Assembly: GCA_050084985.1 (NCBI GenBank)
Contig: JBITNC010000001.1
Span: 5,828,001 to 5,892,000, forward strand
Direction: 5' to 3'
Source of the DNA: Nageia nagi
Lineage: Eukaryota > Pinophyta
Length of the DNA stretch: 64,000 nucleotides
The position numbers and the translations under genes are program-made. Each line of letters begins with the position of its first letter. The stretch's first letter is position 1. The notes under the pieces were generated by a model, which had not been told where the DNA came from, ran no database searches, and saw only the letters and a program-made list of their open reading frames with translations. Shown one piece after another: positions 34,914 through 46,930 of this stretch.

Positions 34914-37900
34914 TGGGAGATTCCTTCGCTTCTAAGCATATCATTGCAATTATGGTATTTGGGAACCAAGGATGAAAGCAAAGCTTCAAGAATGTAAGAT
35001 TTGAAAAAAATGAGTGAAAATCAAGTAGCTCCAACAGAAGCTAAAGCATTGGAGGTCTATAATAATAAGAACGAGTTGGCAAATTCTATGATCTTTAGGG
35101 TTATTTCAGATAAAGTTTTTCTCATGATTTCAACCTCAACATCCAAAAAAGAAGCTTGGGATAGGCTTAAGAAGATATACATTGGGTCTAAGTTTTCAAA
35201 AAGATTGACCATAATTCAAAAACTCTTCCAATATTATCAAGAGGATGATGAAGGTGTGGCAATATACTTGAATAAGATTGTTGATCTTAGGAATCAACTT
35301 GTGAGTTGTAGGTGTAATTGGATAAATGATGAATTTATGGTGTTCATCATCTTACAAAGCCTCTCAACCAATTTTAGTCACTTCGTGACTATTATTGAGA
35401 CTAGACTTGATGATGAAGAGGAAATCTTCTCTCTTGATAATCTCTCTAGACTCCTCTTAAAGCATGAAGAAACCATCACAAACAAGTGTTAATTTCTTCC
35501 TCAAAGGAGCAAAATATTGCTTTAGGTGTAACTAAAGTGACTCACTTCAAGAAGAAGTTCAAAAATTAGAAGAAGACCCCTCATGCTCATCTTAAAAGAA
35601 ATGCAAAGAAGCATGACAACAATCATCATGATCACAAAGAAAGGTCAAACAAACTTCATGTGCCTAAAGAAAAGTTTGACAAAAATTGTAACTATTATGG
35701 TATCTATGGTCATAAAGAGAACCATTGCTTCAAGAAAAAAAGGAGAAAAATGGAAAAAAAATATATAATGTGAATAATTTCAAAGGAAATAAGAATAAGA
35801 AAGGTGCCTATGTTTGTGTTTTTTATTCCAAATCTCATACCTTTACAAATGATTGGGTTGCCGATTTAAGTTGCACAAATCATATGAGCTTTGAAAATAA
35901 TAAGTTTGAAAATTTTCAAAAACATAGGAAGGATGGGGTAGTAATAGGTGATAACTCTATGCTAGAAGTTGAAGGGATTGGAAGCATCTTATTACATGTG
36001 AAGGTGATCGAAAATGTGTTCTTTGTGCCTAAGTTAAGAATGAATCTTTTATTAATTATTCAAATTGCAAGGAAGGGATATACCTTTGAGTTCACTTCAA
36101 ACTCTTGGAGTTTAAGGAAAGGGTTTGCCACCTTAATAAAGGGATTGGTTAAGAAAGACCTTTACATTGTTGATCAAGTACCTACTAAGTTATGCCTTAC
36201 CTCAAAGTTTTGTTCTAAAGGTAACTTTTGGCATCAATGTTTAGGTCACTTAAACCATAAGAGTATTCAAATCATGAAAGACCAAGATCTTATAAAAGAA
36301 TTGCCTCCTATTTCACCCTCCATTGGACTTTGTAAAAAATGCATCCTAGGAAAGATGAAAAGGCAAAAAATTTGAGAAAGACAAAGCAACTAAGGTATCT
36401 CAACCTCTCCAATTTATTCACTTAGATTTGATGAGTCCTTTTCAAACTAAGTCTCTTGAAGGAGCATCTTATGTCCTTACTTTTATTAATGACTTTAGTA
36501 GGATGAATTTTGGGTATTTACTAGAGCATAAAGATCAAATGTTTGATATGTTCAATAAGTTCATGTACTTAGCCAAAAATCAAACCAATTTGAAGATCAA
36601 GATGCTAATGTTAGATAACGAAGGTGAATATGTAAGTGATGAGTTTATTGACTTTTGTGCAAAGCATGGGATCAAAAGGTAATTCACTATTCCTTATACT
36701 CCATAATAAAATGGTGTTACAAAAAGAAAGAATAGAATCATAATGGAGATGGATAGATGTATGATGGGCGATCTTCCTAATTTTTTATGGGGAGAAGCTA
36801 TTAGTACTACTATATACACCTTGAATAGGTATATCATAAAAGCAATGAAAGAAAAAACTCCATATGAGGTATGGACAAGAAAGAAACCTGATATCTCACA
36901 TCTAAGGGTCTTTGGATGTGAATCTTTTTCCTTCATAATTTTAGAAAAGAGGAAGAAATTGGATAATAAATCTGAAAAATGCATCTTTATAGGTTATGAT
37001 AGTCAACATAGAGGATATAGCCTCTTCTCTCCTTCAACAAAAGTAGTTTTTATTTCAAGGGTTATCAAATTCAATGAGATTCCCATTGACTCTTCTTCAA
37101 GTGAAGTAATTGAATATTCTTTAAAAATTATTAAATGGTTAGATATCTCTTCTAATAAATCACCTCAAGAACAAAATTCTCCAACTTAGAGGATAACTAG
37201 AAGCATGACTTTGAATAAGTCTCTCCTTGCTAAAATCAACAATCGTAATGAGCCTTCATCCTTTAACGAGGCATCTAAACATGCTTGTTGGATGGATGCC
37301 ATGAAGTTGGAATATGATGCACTTATGAAAAATAGAACTTAGGACTTAGTTATAGATTCATATTCAAAGAATATAAGTGGAAATAAGTGGATTTATAAGA
37401 TCAAGTACAATTTAGAGAATGAAATTAAAAATATAAGGCAAAGTTGGTTGCTAAGAGTTTTGCTCAAAAGTATGGAATTGATTATGAGGAAACCTTTCTA
37501 CTAATGGAAAAGATGGCTATGGTTAGATAATCCTTGCTCTTTTAGTAGCTCAAGGATGGAAGGTACTTCAACTTGATGTAAAGAGTGCATTTCTTAATGG
37601 TAACTCAGATGTTGAAATCTTTATGAATCAAGTAGAAGGGTTTGTTATGCAAGGGAAAGAGTCTCATGTATGCAAGATAAAATTTTTTTTGTATGGAATT
37701 AAGCAAGCACAAGGAGTATGGTATAAGAAGATTTTAGGGTATTTTGAAACTCTTGGGTTCTCAAAATGCTACTCAAATTCAGATCTTTATGTGCTCAATG
37801 AAGGAAAGGAAGTGGTATTAATTCTCCTCTATGTGGATGATATTTTGATCATAAAAAATAATATGATGATCATAAATGAGTGCATAACCAAACTTAAGGT

Positions 37901-38800
37901 AGAATACGAAATGATTGTTCTTGGTCTCTTACACTACTAGCTTGGTATGAAAGTGTATCAATGTAATAATTTTACCTACCTAACTCAGTCTAAGTATATC
38001 TTAGATATTTGGAAGAAGTTTGGAATGCTAGATTGTAAGCCTATGGCTATTTTTGTTGCTCCTATAATCAAGTTTGAGACTAGCTCAAACTCTCAGTTGA
38101 TATATGTTACATAATATAGGTAGCTTATTGGTAGTCTTCTTTACTTAACTATCTCTATGCTAGATATTTTCTATGCAATAAATCTGATGGCTAGATTTAT
38201 GCACAAGCATTATGATAAGCATCTTCATGCTACTAAGAAGATTTTGAGGTATATTGCAGGCATAAAGGATTTTGCCCTTAAGTTTTCCAAGTTGCCTTCT
38301 TTTGTTCTCTTGAAGTTCTCTGATTCTGATTATAGGGGTGATTGAGATGACATGAAATCCACTTTTGCCTATATGTTTAATATTGGATTAGATGCTATCT
38401 CTTAGTCCTATAAGAAGCAACCTACAATCACCTTATCCACCATACAAGAAGAATATAGAGCTATGACTGTTGTAGCCTAGGAAGTGATTTGGATTAGGCA
38501 TATTCTAAAATAAATTAGGTATGAGTAGGTTGACCCATCCTTGATATCTTTAGAAAATTAGTTAACCATTGCTTTATCCAAGAACCCTATGTTCCATCAG
38601 AGAATAAAGCACATAGAAATCCAAGCATACTTCATCAAGGAGAAAGTTCTAGATGGCACCTTGTAGTTTCAATATTTTTCATCAAATAAAAACTCCATTG
38701 ATTTATTCACCAAGCTCCTTTCTAACACTCAGTTCTACAAGCTTTGGTGGTCTCTTGGGTTGGTGAAATTACCCTTAACGGGGAGTGGAGTTTGAATTAT
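34914..38800 (+). pseudogene. element G copia gag-pol polyprotein
   Basis: Gag starts at ATG 34914 and is clearest at 35001-35492 (UBN2-type gag, KKEAWDRLKKIYIG). The knuckle at about 35689 reads CNYYGIYGHKENHC: the second Cys is Tyr. Protease (35860-36110) has ADLSCTNHM, DSG having become DLS. GAG-pre-integrase (36220-36375, FWHQCLGHLN). Integrase core 36420-36990: HLDLM, LDNEGEY, then NGVTKRKNR, where the catalytic Glu is Lys; two stops (TAA TAA) replace Gln-Gln just before. RT 37240-37940 with two shifts and intact YVDD (37830-37841). RNase H 38157-38790 (FSDSDYRGD). Damage is mostly G-to-A and C-to-T. Confidence 0.92.
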
Positions 38801-38888
38801 TATTGAATTCATTTTTTATGATAACTTCACTCCTAATATGATCTTTTGGTTATATGGTGTTGATCTTTGTGTACTTTTTTTGGTTCTC

Positions 38889-39055
38889 AATGTGTGAGGA
38901 ACTAGTATGTGCATGTTGGCATTATTTAGTTATCCACATTAGATGAACTTGTTTGTACACTTCTTACACTATTTAGTTATCCATGTGTGAGGAATTAGTA
39001 TGTTCATGTTGGCATTGTTTAGTTATCCATGTGTGAGAAACTTGTATGTGCATGA
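38889..39055 (+). repeat. tandem repeat in 3' untranslated part of element G
   Basis: Three diverged units of a roughly 46-60 bp motif (GTGTGAGGAACTAGTATGTG ... TTAGTTATCCA). The same motif, on the other strand, forms an array in element H (60504-60720). Confidence 0.85.
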
Positions 39056-39525
39056 TTGGATGTAAATCCTAGTTTTGATAATGATGATCAACACATGTGT
39101 TTCTTATACAACAAGTGACTATAAGTTTGCTTGGCATCTTTGTGATGACTTACAAGTGTATCATTTTATCAATTTATGAATGATGTTATTTGATTCATAT
39201 ATATTTTGACAATATGAATTTATCTTTCATCTAACTAATCTTATGTTCACATTGCTTGTAGCTTGTAGGTTCTTCTTGAGGTCATAGGTTACTTACTTCA
39301 TGCAACTTATGAAGGCTCATCTTGTCAACTTCTTGTTGAAGGCTACTTCTAGTACATTGAAACCATCTATGGTTGATGGAGATTGTATTGTAAACCATTT
39401 GTTAAAATGGTTAAGTAGTTGAGCCTTAGTTAAGATCTATTACTTCTCAATATTTACTGTTCTTATCTTTGATTGTATCTATTATGGAGGAGAACTCTCT
39501 CACTATCTTCTATACCTAATATTAC

Positions 39526-39537
39526 ATTAAGGGGGAG
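39526..39537 (+). promoter_or_regulatory. polypurine tract of element G
   Basis: ATTAAGGGGGAG immediately before the 3' LTR. Confidence 0.88.
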
Positions 39538-39987
39538 TGTTAGGATTCCTAATGCACTATTGTTTAGTATCTAAATAAAATAAAGTGTCTCTCATACTTA
39601 ATTCATCCAAATAATATAAAGTATTTATAAATACCTTTTTAGTATTTAGGAATTAAATATGTGCAATTTGACCCTTCTTGATCGTAAAAAAGGTGGGTTA
39701 ATGTGAGTTTAGATGAGGTTCTCTTCTATAAATAGAGAGCTTGGCCTTATTGTAACTTACACTTGAATAGATCAAAGTTATACTCATGCTTTGTATGAAG
39801 AAAGTTTGAGAGAGCTTGTAGGAATTGTTCTTGTGAAGTAAAGATCTAGAGTTGAAGTGGAGTACTTTCATCCTTGAGAGGAACCACTATACATCCTTTT
39901 TCATCTTGTGTGTGATTGATTGAGTGTTATTAGAAGTAGAATTGTTTATTTAGGTGATATTGGAGTATTGGAGTTTATTCTCCTTCA
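39538..39987 (+). repeat. element G 3' LTR
   Basis: TGTTAG...CTTCA, followed by AATAT. Contains TATAAATA at 39727-39734. Confidence 0.93.
39727..39734 (+). promoter_or_regulatory. TATA box in element G 3' LTR
   Basis: TATAAATA followed by GAGAGCTT, shared with the 5' LTR except for one base. Confidence 0.55.
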
Positions 39988-39992
39988 AATAT

Positions 39993-40307
39993 AAGATAAT
40001 ATATTTCTAAACATGGATGGAGATTTACAAATAGCTCACTAGAATGCTAGCGAATCTCAAAAACATAAGATATTATCATTTGCAATTATAAAAATGACAA
40101 AATGATAGTATCACAAAAAATGTTTAGTGTGTTGGTGATTCTATAACAAAGTATAGAATATTATATATCAGTATAAATTTATTGAAACCATATTTCTAAT
40201 GAGATAATACTCACAAAACATTAAGCACTATAACAAAATCTATAAGCCTTAAAAGATCATGGATTTTTTGATAGAAAATATGGATTGTACTCTCAAAATC
40301 ATACACA
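39993..40307 (-). repeat. element F 5' LTR, second part
   Basis: The first ~60 bp resume the match to the F 3' LTR (GATTTACAAATAGCTCACT versus GATTTATAAATGGATCACT). Beyond 40055 there is no partner because the other LTR is truncated. The right end at CA 40307 rests on the ATAAA flank alone. Confidence 0.5.
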
Positions 40308-40312
40308 ATAAA

Positions 40313-41604
40313 TTTTGGAACAATTTTCTCTATTGCATACCATAGAAATTCATTATTAAATGTTATAATAATATGTTTTTACTCTATTCCAACCTAATAC
40401 AAATATTCTAATTTGTTACATGAAAAATAACAATCTAAAACTATTACAAATGAAATATTCCTACAGTTACATATTCTATAGTTACAAATGATGGATAAAT
40501 TCATTTTGCTGACTTGGAAATGGTACATGGTTAACATAAGATTCCGATAGTTTATGCATAATTCATGATCAACCCTTAAATTTATAGAATTTTAAGATAT
40601 CATAGATTTTGAAAAATTATTAGTAACACCATTTTGAATAAGAATGGATAATCTATTTTGAAATTTGTATGCAAAAGTTTTGGAAAAATATCCTTGAAGA
40701 TCATTGAATACTATACATAAGAAATTTATATGGAAGGTACACCACTAGTTACCTTGTTCATTAATGAGGTATCATACTAGCATCATTGTTCCTTTAGATT
40801 TTGTTTTGAAAATTAGCCCAAAGTTTCACTAGTAAAAACTATGTATAAAAAGATATTTAATTCATGAACTACATGTGTGAAATAACAAAATAAAAATAAT
40901 ATGGGATAAACACCAATGTTTTCAACCATTTATAAAAATTAAAAATGGATAAATACCAAGGCTTTTAACCATTTATAAAAAGAAAAGAGATAAATGCTAA
41001 CGGTTTTAGTGCTTTATAAAAAGAAAATAAGGGTTTTTATTTTTCATTGTCATTTAGTTTTTCTATTCCATTAGCACTTTCTTGGAATTTTCATTTAGAT
41101 GACTTGGAGGATTTTAGGTATCTAGTGATAATATGGAGTGACTGATTATTGATTCCATGCATGGGGACCACTTGAGGACATGGCCATGGACCAAAACCTT
41201 GCAACTTGGTAGAACATGGAGAAACCTCTTGTATGTCGATGGGGGTATGTGGTAGAGCTTCTTTGGACTCTACTACTTGATCATGTGGTAAATCAAATCA
41301 ACCATTTATCTCTTTCTTTTTTCTTTACCTTTGATTTGGTATGAAAATACAATCTTATCATTTCCCTTATGCAAACCCTCATGAGTTTTTCCTCTATACG
41401 TTTTCCATGTAAATATTTATCTTGGTTTCTTTGTTATGGTTGGGAATTTATTTTACACATTTTCTTTACTTCCTTTTTCAAGTTCTAGGGTTTCTTTATT
41501 TTCTTACACTATTCATCTATTATGTGAGGAATACTTGCTAATATTTGTTTGATATTTATCTTACATGAGCAAAAGAAGATAATTAGAGTAAGCTCAACTC
41601 ATTT
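40313..41604. other. AT-rich stretch with a short tandem repeat
   Basis: No gene seen. Three units of about 40-44 bp lie at 40904-41030, each with ATAAA(C/T)(A/G)C and CATTTATAAAA-like parts. The last 500 bp before 41605 may be the 5' side of the plant mobile domain fragment but show no readable frame. Confidence 0.5.
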
Positions 41605-42280
41605 AGACTACTTGGAGATGGCCCACACTTGGGGGAGGATGAATAATGAGGTTTACATGCTCATGAAGATTGGATTATATGATTTGTTAATAGATGGCCC
41701 TATCTAGGTGGATTATCCCTTGTTGACTGCATTGATGAAGTTTTGGGAGCCTGATTCCAACAACTTTCACCTTCATACTAGGAGATGAGTTTCACCTTGC
41801 CTGATATCCATCAAATATGGAGGGTCCCTATGAGAGGGAAGCTGATGGACCACATTACTGTGAGTGATATATATTATCTTATTGAGATCCTTGATTACAA
41901 TTGGGAAAAAATAATTACCTATATTTATACTACGTGCTAGACTTTACTTGATGACTGAAGCTTTATATTGCGTGTTCCATTTTTGATTGTAGCATTCTTG
42001 TATCCCAACAAGGTTAATATCATGTTACCATGTGAATTCATATAGATCAAATAAGAAATATGTACCAAGATGAGTGTATTTTCTTATGTGAATACCATTT
42101 TAGCCCAAATGTATTATGAATTACACCAATTTGTCATGGTTGATAAACCAAATACGATGATTTCTCATGATAATTTTCTCTAGGTGTGGGCCAATGAACA
42201 CATTGATGTAATTCTTCCTCTTGGTCTGCAACAAGAGAGGGGAGATGAAAATGATCTTGCACTAGTTTTTAGATCATAAA
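41605..42280 (+). pseudogene. plant mobile domain (aminotransferase-like) fragment
   Basis: The frame reads HLDYLEMAHTWGRMNNEVY, then YPLLTALMKFWEPDSNNFHL, then, after a one-base shift near 41785, GEMSFTLPDIHQIWRVPMRG, and goes on toward YPNKVNIMLP. The pattern (alpha-helical start, LLTAL.. FW.P..N.FHL, GEM..TL.D......P..G) is that of the plant mobile domain family, found in MAIN-like host proteins and in several plant transposons. Stops include a TAG at about 41705 (likely a former CAG) and at least two more downstream. About 225 codons remain of a family usually longer. No terminal repeats were found, so the source (host gene or transposon) is open. Not functional. Confidence 0.65.
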
Positions 42281-43430
42281 TGCAAGTATTATCATGCTCT
42301 GAAAGATATTAAGACCAAGAGAAGAGAGGTGGATGCTATGCAACCTAGGGACATCATATGGAATCAATATCAAGATTATGTATAGGATGATGATGCATAA
42401 CAACTTGCTTGGGTGAGGAAATATTTCTTCTTGTATAATTAACAAAACACCATAGAGTCATATTATCCTTGACATATATTGTGATAGTTCAAAGTGTTGC
42501 AATTCATTTTGGTACCTCAAATTTGTGTAATGCATGATTTTATTTTTAAATGCAATTAATTTATGTTATTTCTTTTTAATGTAATATTACTAAGATATTC
42601 TACTTATGATATGCATGCTATATATATTTTATTGTTATTGTTATTTCATTCATACATGTACTTAAAACAAGAATTTTTTTATAAATTTTAGATACAAAAA
42701 GGAATATTAGTAATGAAAAAGTGGTGCTTTTTATGTCCTTAGTAGAGTAAGACATTGTTTTTAACTATATAAAAAGAGAAAAAGAATTTTATTTATTTTT
42801 ATTTCCAAGGTAATCAATAGTATTAATGCCATATAGGACTGCACATATGTTGTTATAACAAAATATTTTTGAAAATAGTTTTTAAAAGAGAAACATCAAG
42901 CATGCACCCAAAAGACTTAAATAAGAAACATAAATGCAATATATTCACATAAAAATGAAAAATAAGTATGGAAAATAACAAAATTTCATGAAGAAAATAT
43001 AAAAAGAAGCAAATATAACCAATAACACCTTGAACCTGATAGGGTTTAATGACCTTGTTATGATGCAATTGTGAAAAAGTGAAGAGAAACTCTTGCTTTT
43101 GCATGGGGTCAACAATGTTATTATTGTTTTTATAGGAATGCATGATGACATTACTGTTGGACCTATAGACTGTGCTCTACAACTTTAGGTTTTTATTCCT
43201 TTCACAATTCTTTCATAAAATCCATAAGCTCCTGCTTATTTTAAGTGGTTCTAGAAATGATTCTTCAATGTTGCATAGGATTCCACCATTCTAATTATAC
43301 CTTTAAGTTGTTGGTTTTGTTGAAGCAAAGGATTTGTAAAAATATCTAATAACTGATTTTGAGGGTACACTAGACCAACAACATCAGGTTGATCTTGCTT
43401 TATCTCATCATCAATTTTAATTATCTTTTG
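42281..43430. other. AT-rich stretch, nothing firm
   Basis: No domain recognised. Minus frames at 42853-43143 are hydrophobic and Phe-rich from T-rich DNA, likely the tail of the gag remnant upstream or chance. Confidence 0.4.
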
Positions 43431-44388
43431 ATGAATGAGGTCATGAATGACATTTCTTATTATCTTGTAATTTCTTGTTAGATGACATGCATTTCTATGA
43501 TAATTGCAAAACTCCTCAAAACTATAATTTTAAGGAACTACATTAGGATAATTATGTTTAATAATTATAGGTAATTCTATAAGTTATTTATTAAGATAAA
43601 CATTAAGAATAGAGTCATCACTTTTAGTTAATTTAATATATTATCTTCTAGTTTGTCTCTTTTTATCATCACTACTTCTAATAGTTGTTATTATTTGATT
43701 ATCATTACTTTTAATAGTTGGTAGTATTTCATAATCATTAATGTTCTCTTTCTTAATATATTCTTTAGTGTTACTTGGTTTTTGAGAAATAATTTTATTC
43801 AATGAAAAAATGTAAGATTCTTTATTTAATAACTTATCAATCATTTTTCCCAAAGAATCATCCTCAAAATTAATAGTTTGTAGTTTGAACTGAGGTAACA
43901 ATGAGTTGATAAAAGCCCTTTTTAGTTCATCTTCATCAATGAAAATTTATTTGCAAATATTTTCCAAATTGGGAGATAATCATATAAAATTTCATTGTAT
44001 TTTTTCTTAAATTTGCACAAATATTTAAATAATTATTTATCTTTGATATCGTATTTGAAAGTTTCAATGAACATGAAAATAAGATAATCATAACTATCAA
44101 TACTTCTTTTAGAAATAGTAAAATACAACTTGATTGCATCATCTTTCAAACTTTGAGAGAACAATTTGGATAACATATCTAAATTATTCACACATTCAAA
44201 CTTTGTAAACTTACAATTTTTCTTATCTTTCAATTTTTTTCTATCAATTCTTTCATATAAAAGTCTTTTTTAACATAACAAATCATCATCTTTTTCTGTA
44301 TTAAAGTTTGTAACTTATCAAATCATTCTTTAAGTTTATCAATGTTTAAAGGATTAGTCTCCAAATAATGACTTGCAATAATAAACAT
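43431..44388 (-). pseudogene. gypsy-type gag remnant (element K)
   Basis: A start codon at 44386-44388 opens a broken frame. At 44233-44033 it reads FTKFECVNNLDMLSKLFSQS and LKDDAIKLYFTISKRSI, then at 43901-43641 a Lys/Asn-rich part. A finger-like CNYHRNACHLTRNY lies near 43500, matching the C..H....H....C gag motif of plant gypsy elements with the last Cys changed to Tyr. This is the RNA-binding capsid protein. No pol was found downstream (toward lower coordinates), so the element is truncated. Its 5' leader is repeat J. Confidence 0.7.
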
Positions 44389-44885
44389 AGTTAAATAAGT
44401 ACTATAGATATAAGGTGTCCATCAATTATCAAGTCACTCAATCCTAATACTAAGAAAGTGTGCACGTGATATACTAGCAATCCTTATGATGTAATTTGGT
44501 ATGTAGGTGGTTAGATCAGATATGGGAAGATTATATGTATGTATGTAATGAACATGATCAAAGCTCTTTCCCTTTAAGGTTTTTCACTTTAATGATTAAA
44601 GGAGAACATTATGTGTGCCATAGTTGCAGAGCACCAACATCGTTAGCATCATTCTTATTGTAGTATGAGGGTATGTACATATAAGAGCAAGTATCATAAA
44701 TATTAGATCATAACAAATTCTTAAATAGATGGTGTTGAGAGACACCAATAGTCTGAAATTATGTATTGACAACAACTTATTAGAGATAGTTGATAGGTAT
44801 TGTCAATCTAGGTTCCTTCTTTTATACCTACAAAGACATAGAAAGTGCTAATGGCTGATAATACCAAATATAATAAAACATTTTA
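44376..44885. repeat. repeat J, uninterrupted copy
   Basis: About 510 bp that matches 2803-2860 joined to 27416-27865. It overlaps the gag start of element K, so it is probably the 5' leader or LTR end of that family, and it documents the target before element D inserted. Confidence 0.72.
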
Positions 44886-45640
44886 TTTCTAAGCTAAAAA
44901 GTATTCATACTTCAACTATTTCACTCCATGATCCCTTGAGATAAATCACCAATCCTTGAAACTAATTGTATGATACACCAAGTTATCCTCTATTTGATTT
45001 CTCCACCAACTTCTTCATTACCTACCCCTTTAATATACTTAATACATGGAATGCCTTTTAGTAGAACCTCAAGCTAAGAGAAATGTATAAGGATACAATC
45101 CACATCTAAGACTTAACCAAGGATAATAGTACAACCATTAAATGTAAGATAATAACAAATTCAATATGATGAGGATGATGACCAAGAATAAGAACCAATA
45201 TTTGATTATAATCATCTTACTTTAGAAAAAAGAAAAATCCAATTTGAGTTTGTCATGAAATTTATTTAATTCAAAAAAAATGATTTGTTTTCAAAATCTC
45301 CCTAGAAAAGAACTATGACCTTTATTGTAAGAACTTAAGGGATGGTTATAATAATAAAGATGATATAAAATGATATTATTCACTAATCTAAGGACAACTA
45401 TAAATCATCCATAGGATCAACCTAAGCAATAACTAAATAAATGGTCCAAAGAATATTCAAATGATATTGAACATGAAATGTAAAATTGATAAAGGAAATA
45501 AAGCATAACATAGAAAAAATAAGCAAGTATAAGAATAATCAAGTAGATAAAAAAAATCCATTTTGGTACCATTTCAAAGCTTATATACATAGTAATTGCA
45601 TCAAAGAAATTTTCAAATAGGGAGCTTACTACATTCACAA
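44886..45640. other. AT-rich stretch, nothing recognised
   Basis: No domain or repeat partner. A 73-codon minus frame (45417-45638) is aromatic-rich without motif. Confidence 0.45.
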
Positions 45641-45649
45641 AGTATGATG

Positions 45650-46120
45650 AAAGTGAAGATCATAGGAAACATTTACAAAAATATAGAGAAGAAGCAATTG
45701 AATTTGAGCATGATCCATAATTTTTATCAAGGATATTTATTATGAGCTTAAAATTAGATGCATTGGAATGGTATCACAAGTTGCAAAATGGTAGCATAAT
45801 AGATAACCAAACATTGATATAAATATTCTTAAAATAATCTCAATTAAACACATAGAAAGAGGCTAAATTAAGCAACCTTTACAATCTAAAGTGATAATCA
45901 AAACTTATGATATTTCATCAATATTGTTTGGAAGAAATCTAATGAAATTATAATCAATCCAGAGGACCTTAAACAAATATTATTTTATTATATTATATCA
46001 ATATTCAAGGCTAGCACATGGAATCTCATTAACATACCTTTAGATGAGATGATCCATAGGATGTTAAAAAGGAGGTTATTTTATTAGAATCTAGTTTATT
46101 AAAGTATAAAAGTAGCAAAA
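45650..46120 (+). pseudogene. gag remnant of another gypsy-like element
   Basis: The plus strand reads a gag core: MSLKLDALEWYHKLQNGSI, then DNQTLI and SNLYNLK, with TAA/TAG interruptions. The pattern DALEWY.KL..GSI is typical of retrotransposon gag capsid domains. No pol follows. It is on the strand opposite to gag K and reads differently, so it is a separate element. A possible LTR lies just downstream. Confidence 0.55.
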
Positions 46121-46282
46121 AAGAGAACACATAATTTGAACATTCATAAATAATATCTAGTTATAAAAAATCTCAACGAAAATACTTAAACTAACATACA
46201 AAAAAGTATAACTAAGGAACAATATTACATACTTCCAAGAAAGTTTCAACACTATTTTAGATACCCTAGTTAGGGGTAATAT

Positions 46283-46930
46283 TGTTGAGTTACACCAAGA
46301 AGAGAACATTATTTCTCAAATGGTATCATTTATTAGAATTTGTAACCTTGGTTAGTTTAGTGAGATTATTCTCACATCCTTAGGTTAGAGGATAAGTTTT
46401 TATCCTCATTTTTTATTTTTTATGGTGTAAGGATTATTCCAAAGGAATCCCTATAGTTATTTTGTTCACTTATGGACTTATGAATATTCCTACAAATATG
46501 TGAGAATAATTCATATTTTATTCCTTATTTGAGATGATTATAGAATGAGACTTACACTAATTTGTAACTCCTTCTATAATGGGTTTTATTGTATAACTCC
46601 CACATTTCCTATTACAAGGTGACAAGTTTAGATTATGGGAGCTACCTTGTAACTCCCTCTCTTCACCTCTAATTATTGAGGTGCTCTCTCCTCTTTTCCT
46701 TATCTAGGAATTCTCCTAATTTTTGTACATGCTCCTTTGTACTTCTCTTTGGATTTTTTCCATTCTTGCAATATAAGGATTTTTTTCTTTACTTTTTCTC
46801 CTTAACAAATTATTATCTCTCTCCATTTTGTTGTTTCTCACTCTTTATGGTATAATTTATTACCTTGCATTATTTTTTACTTTCAATATTTAACAATAAT
46901 TTTATTTTTGAACCTCCTAAATTTCTAACA
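46283..46930 (+). repeat. possible solo or orphan LTR
   Basis: 648 bp from TGTTGAG to CTAACA, preceded by a purine-rich stretch (GGGGTAATAT), with pyrimidine-rich sequence near 46650-46720 like a U5 end. No second copy and no matching flanks were found, so this is tentative. Confidence 0.3.

Larger units (their letters stand above)
32334..39987 (+). mobile_element. Ty1/copia retrotransposon G, complete ends
   Basis: Inserted into the 5' LTR of F. LTRs 32334-32791 (458 bp) and 39538-39987 (450 bp) both run TGTTAG...CTTCA and are flanked by perfect AATAT copies (32329-32333, 39988-39992). A polypurine tract adjoins the 3' LTR. The order gag, protease, integrase, RT, RNase H is copia. The leader between PBS and gag is about 2.1 kb, far longer than the usual hundred or so bases, and contains a GC-rich island. 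Element H belongs to the same family. Confidence 0.93.
28721..40307 (-). mobile_element. Ty1/copia retrotransposon F, carrying element G
   Basis: Minus-strand copia element. The 3' LTR is truncated (28721 to about 29118). The 5' LTR is split by G into 31981-32333 and 39993 to about 40307. PBS at 31966-31978 adjoins the 5' LTR. A candidate target duplication ATAAA stands at 28716-28720 and 40308-40312; in AT-rich DNA this is weak evidence, so the right edge is tentative. The internal region has lost the whole RT. Confidence 0.75.

Noticed and set aside
28716-40312. ATAAA pair as proof of element F's outer boundaries
   Set aside because: A 5-bp AT-only match is too likely by chance here; used only as a tentative edge.
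46283-46930. 3' LTR of the gag remnant at 45650-46120 as a complete small element
   Set aside because: No second LTR and no target duplication; kept only as a low-confidence LTR candidate.
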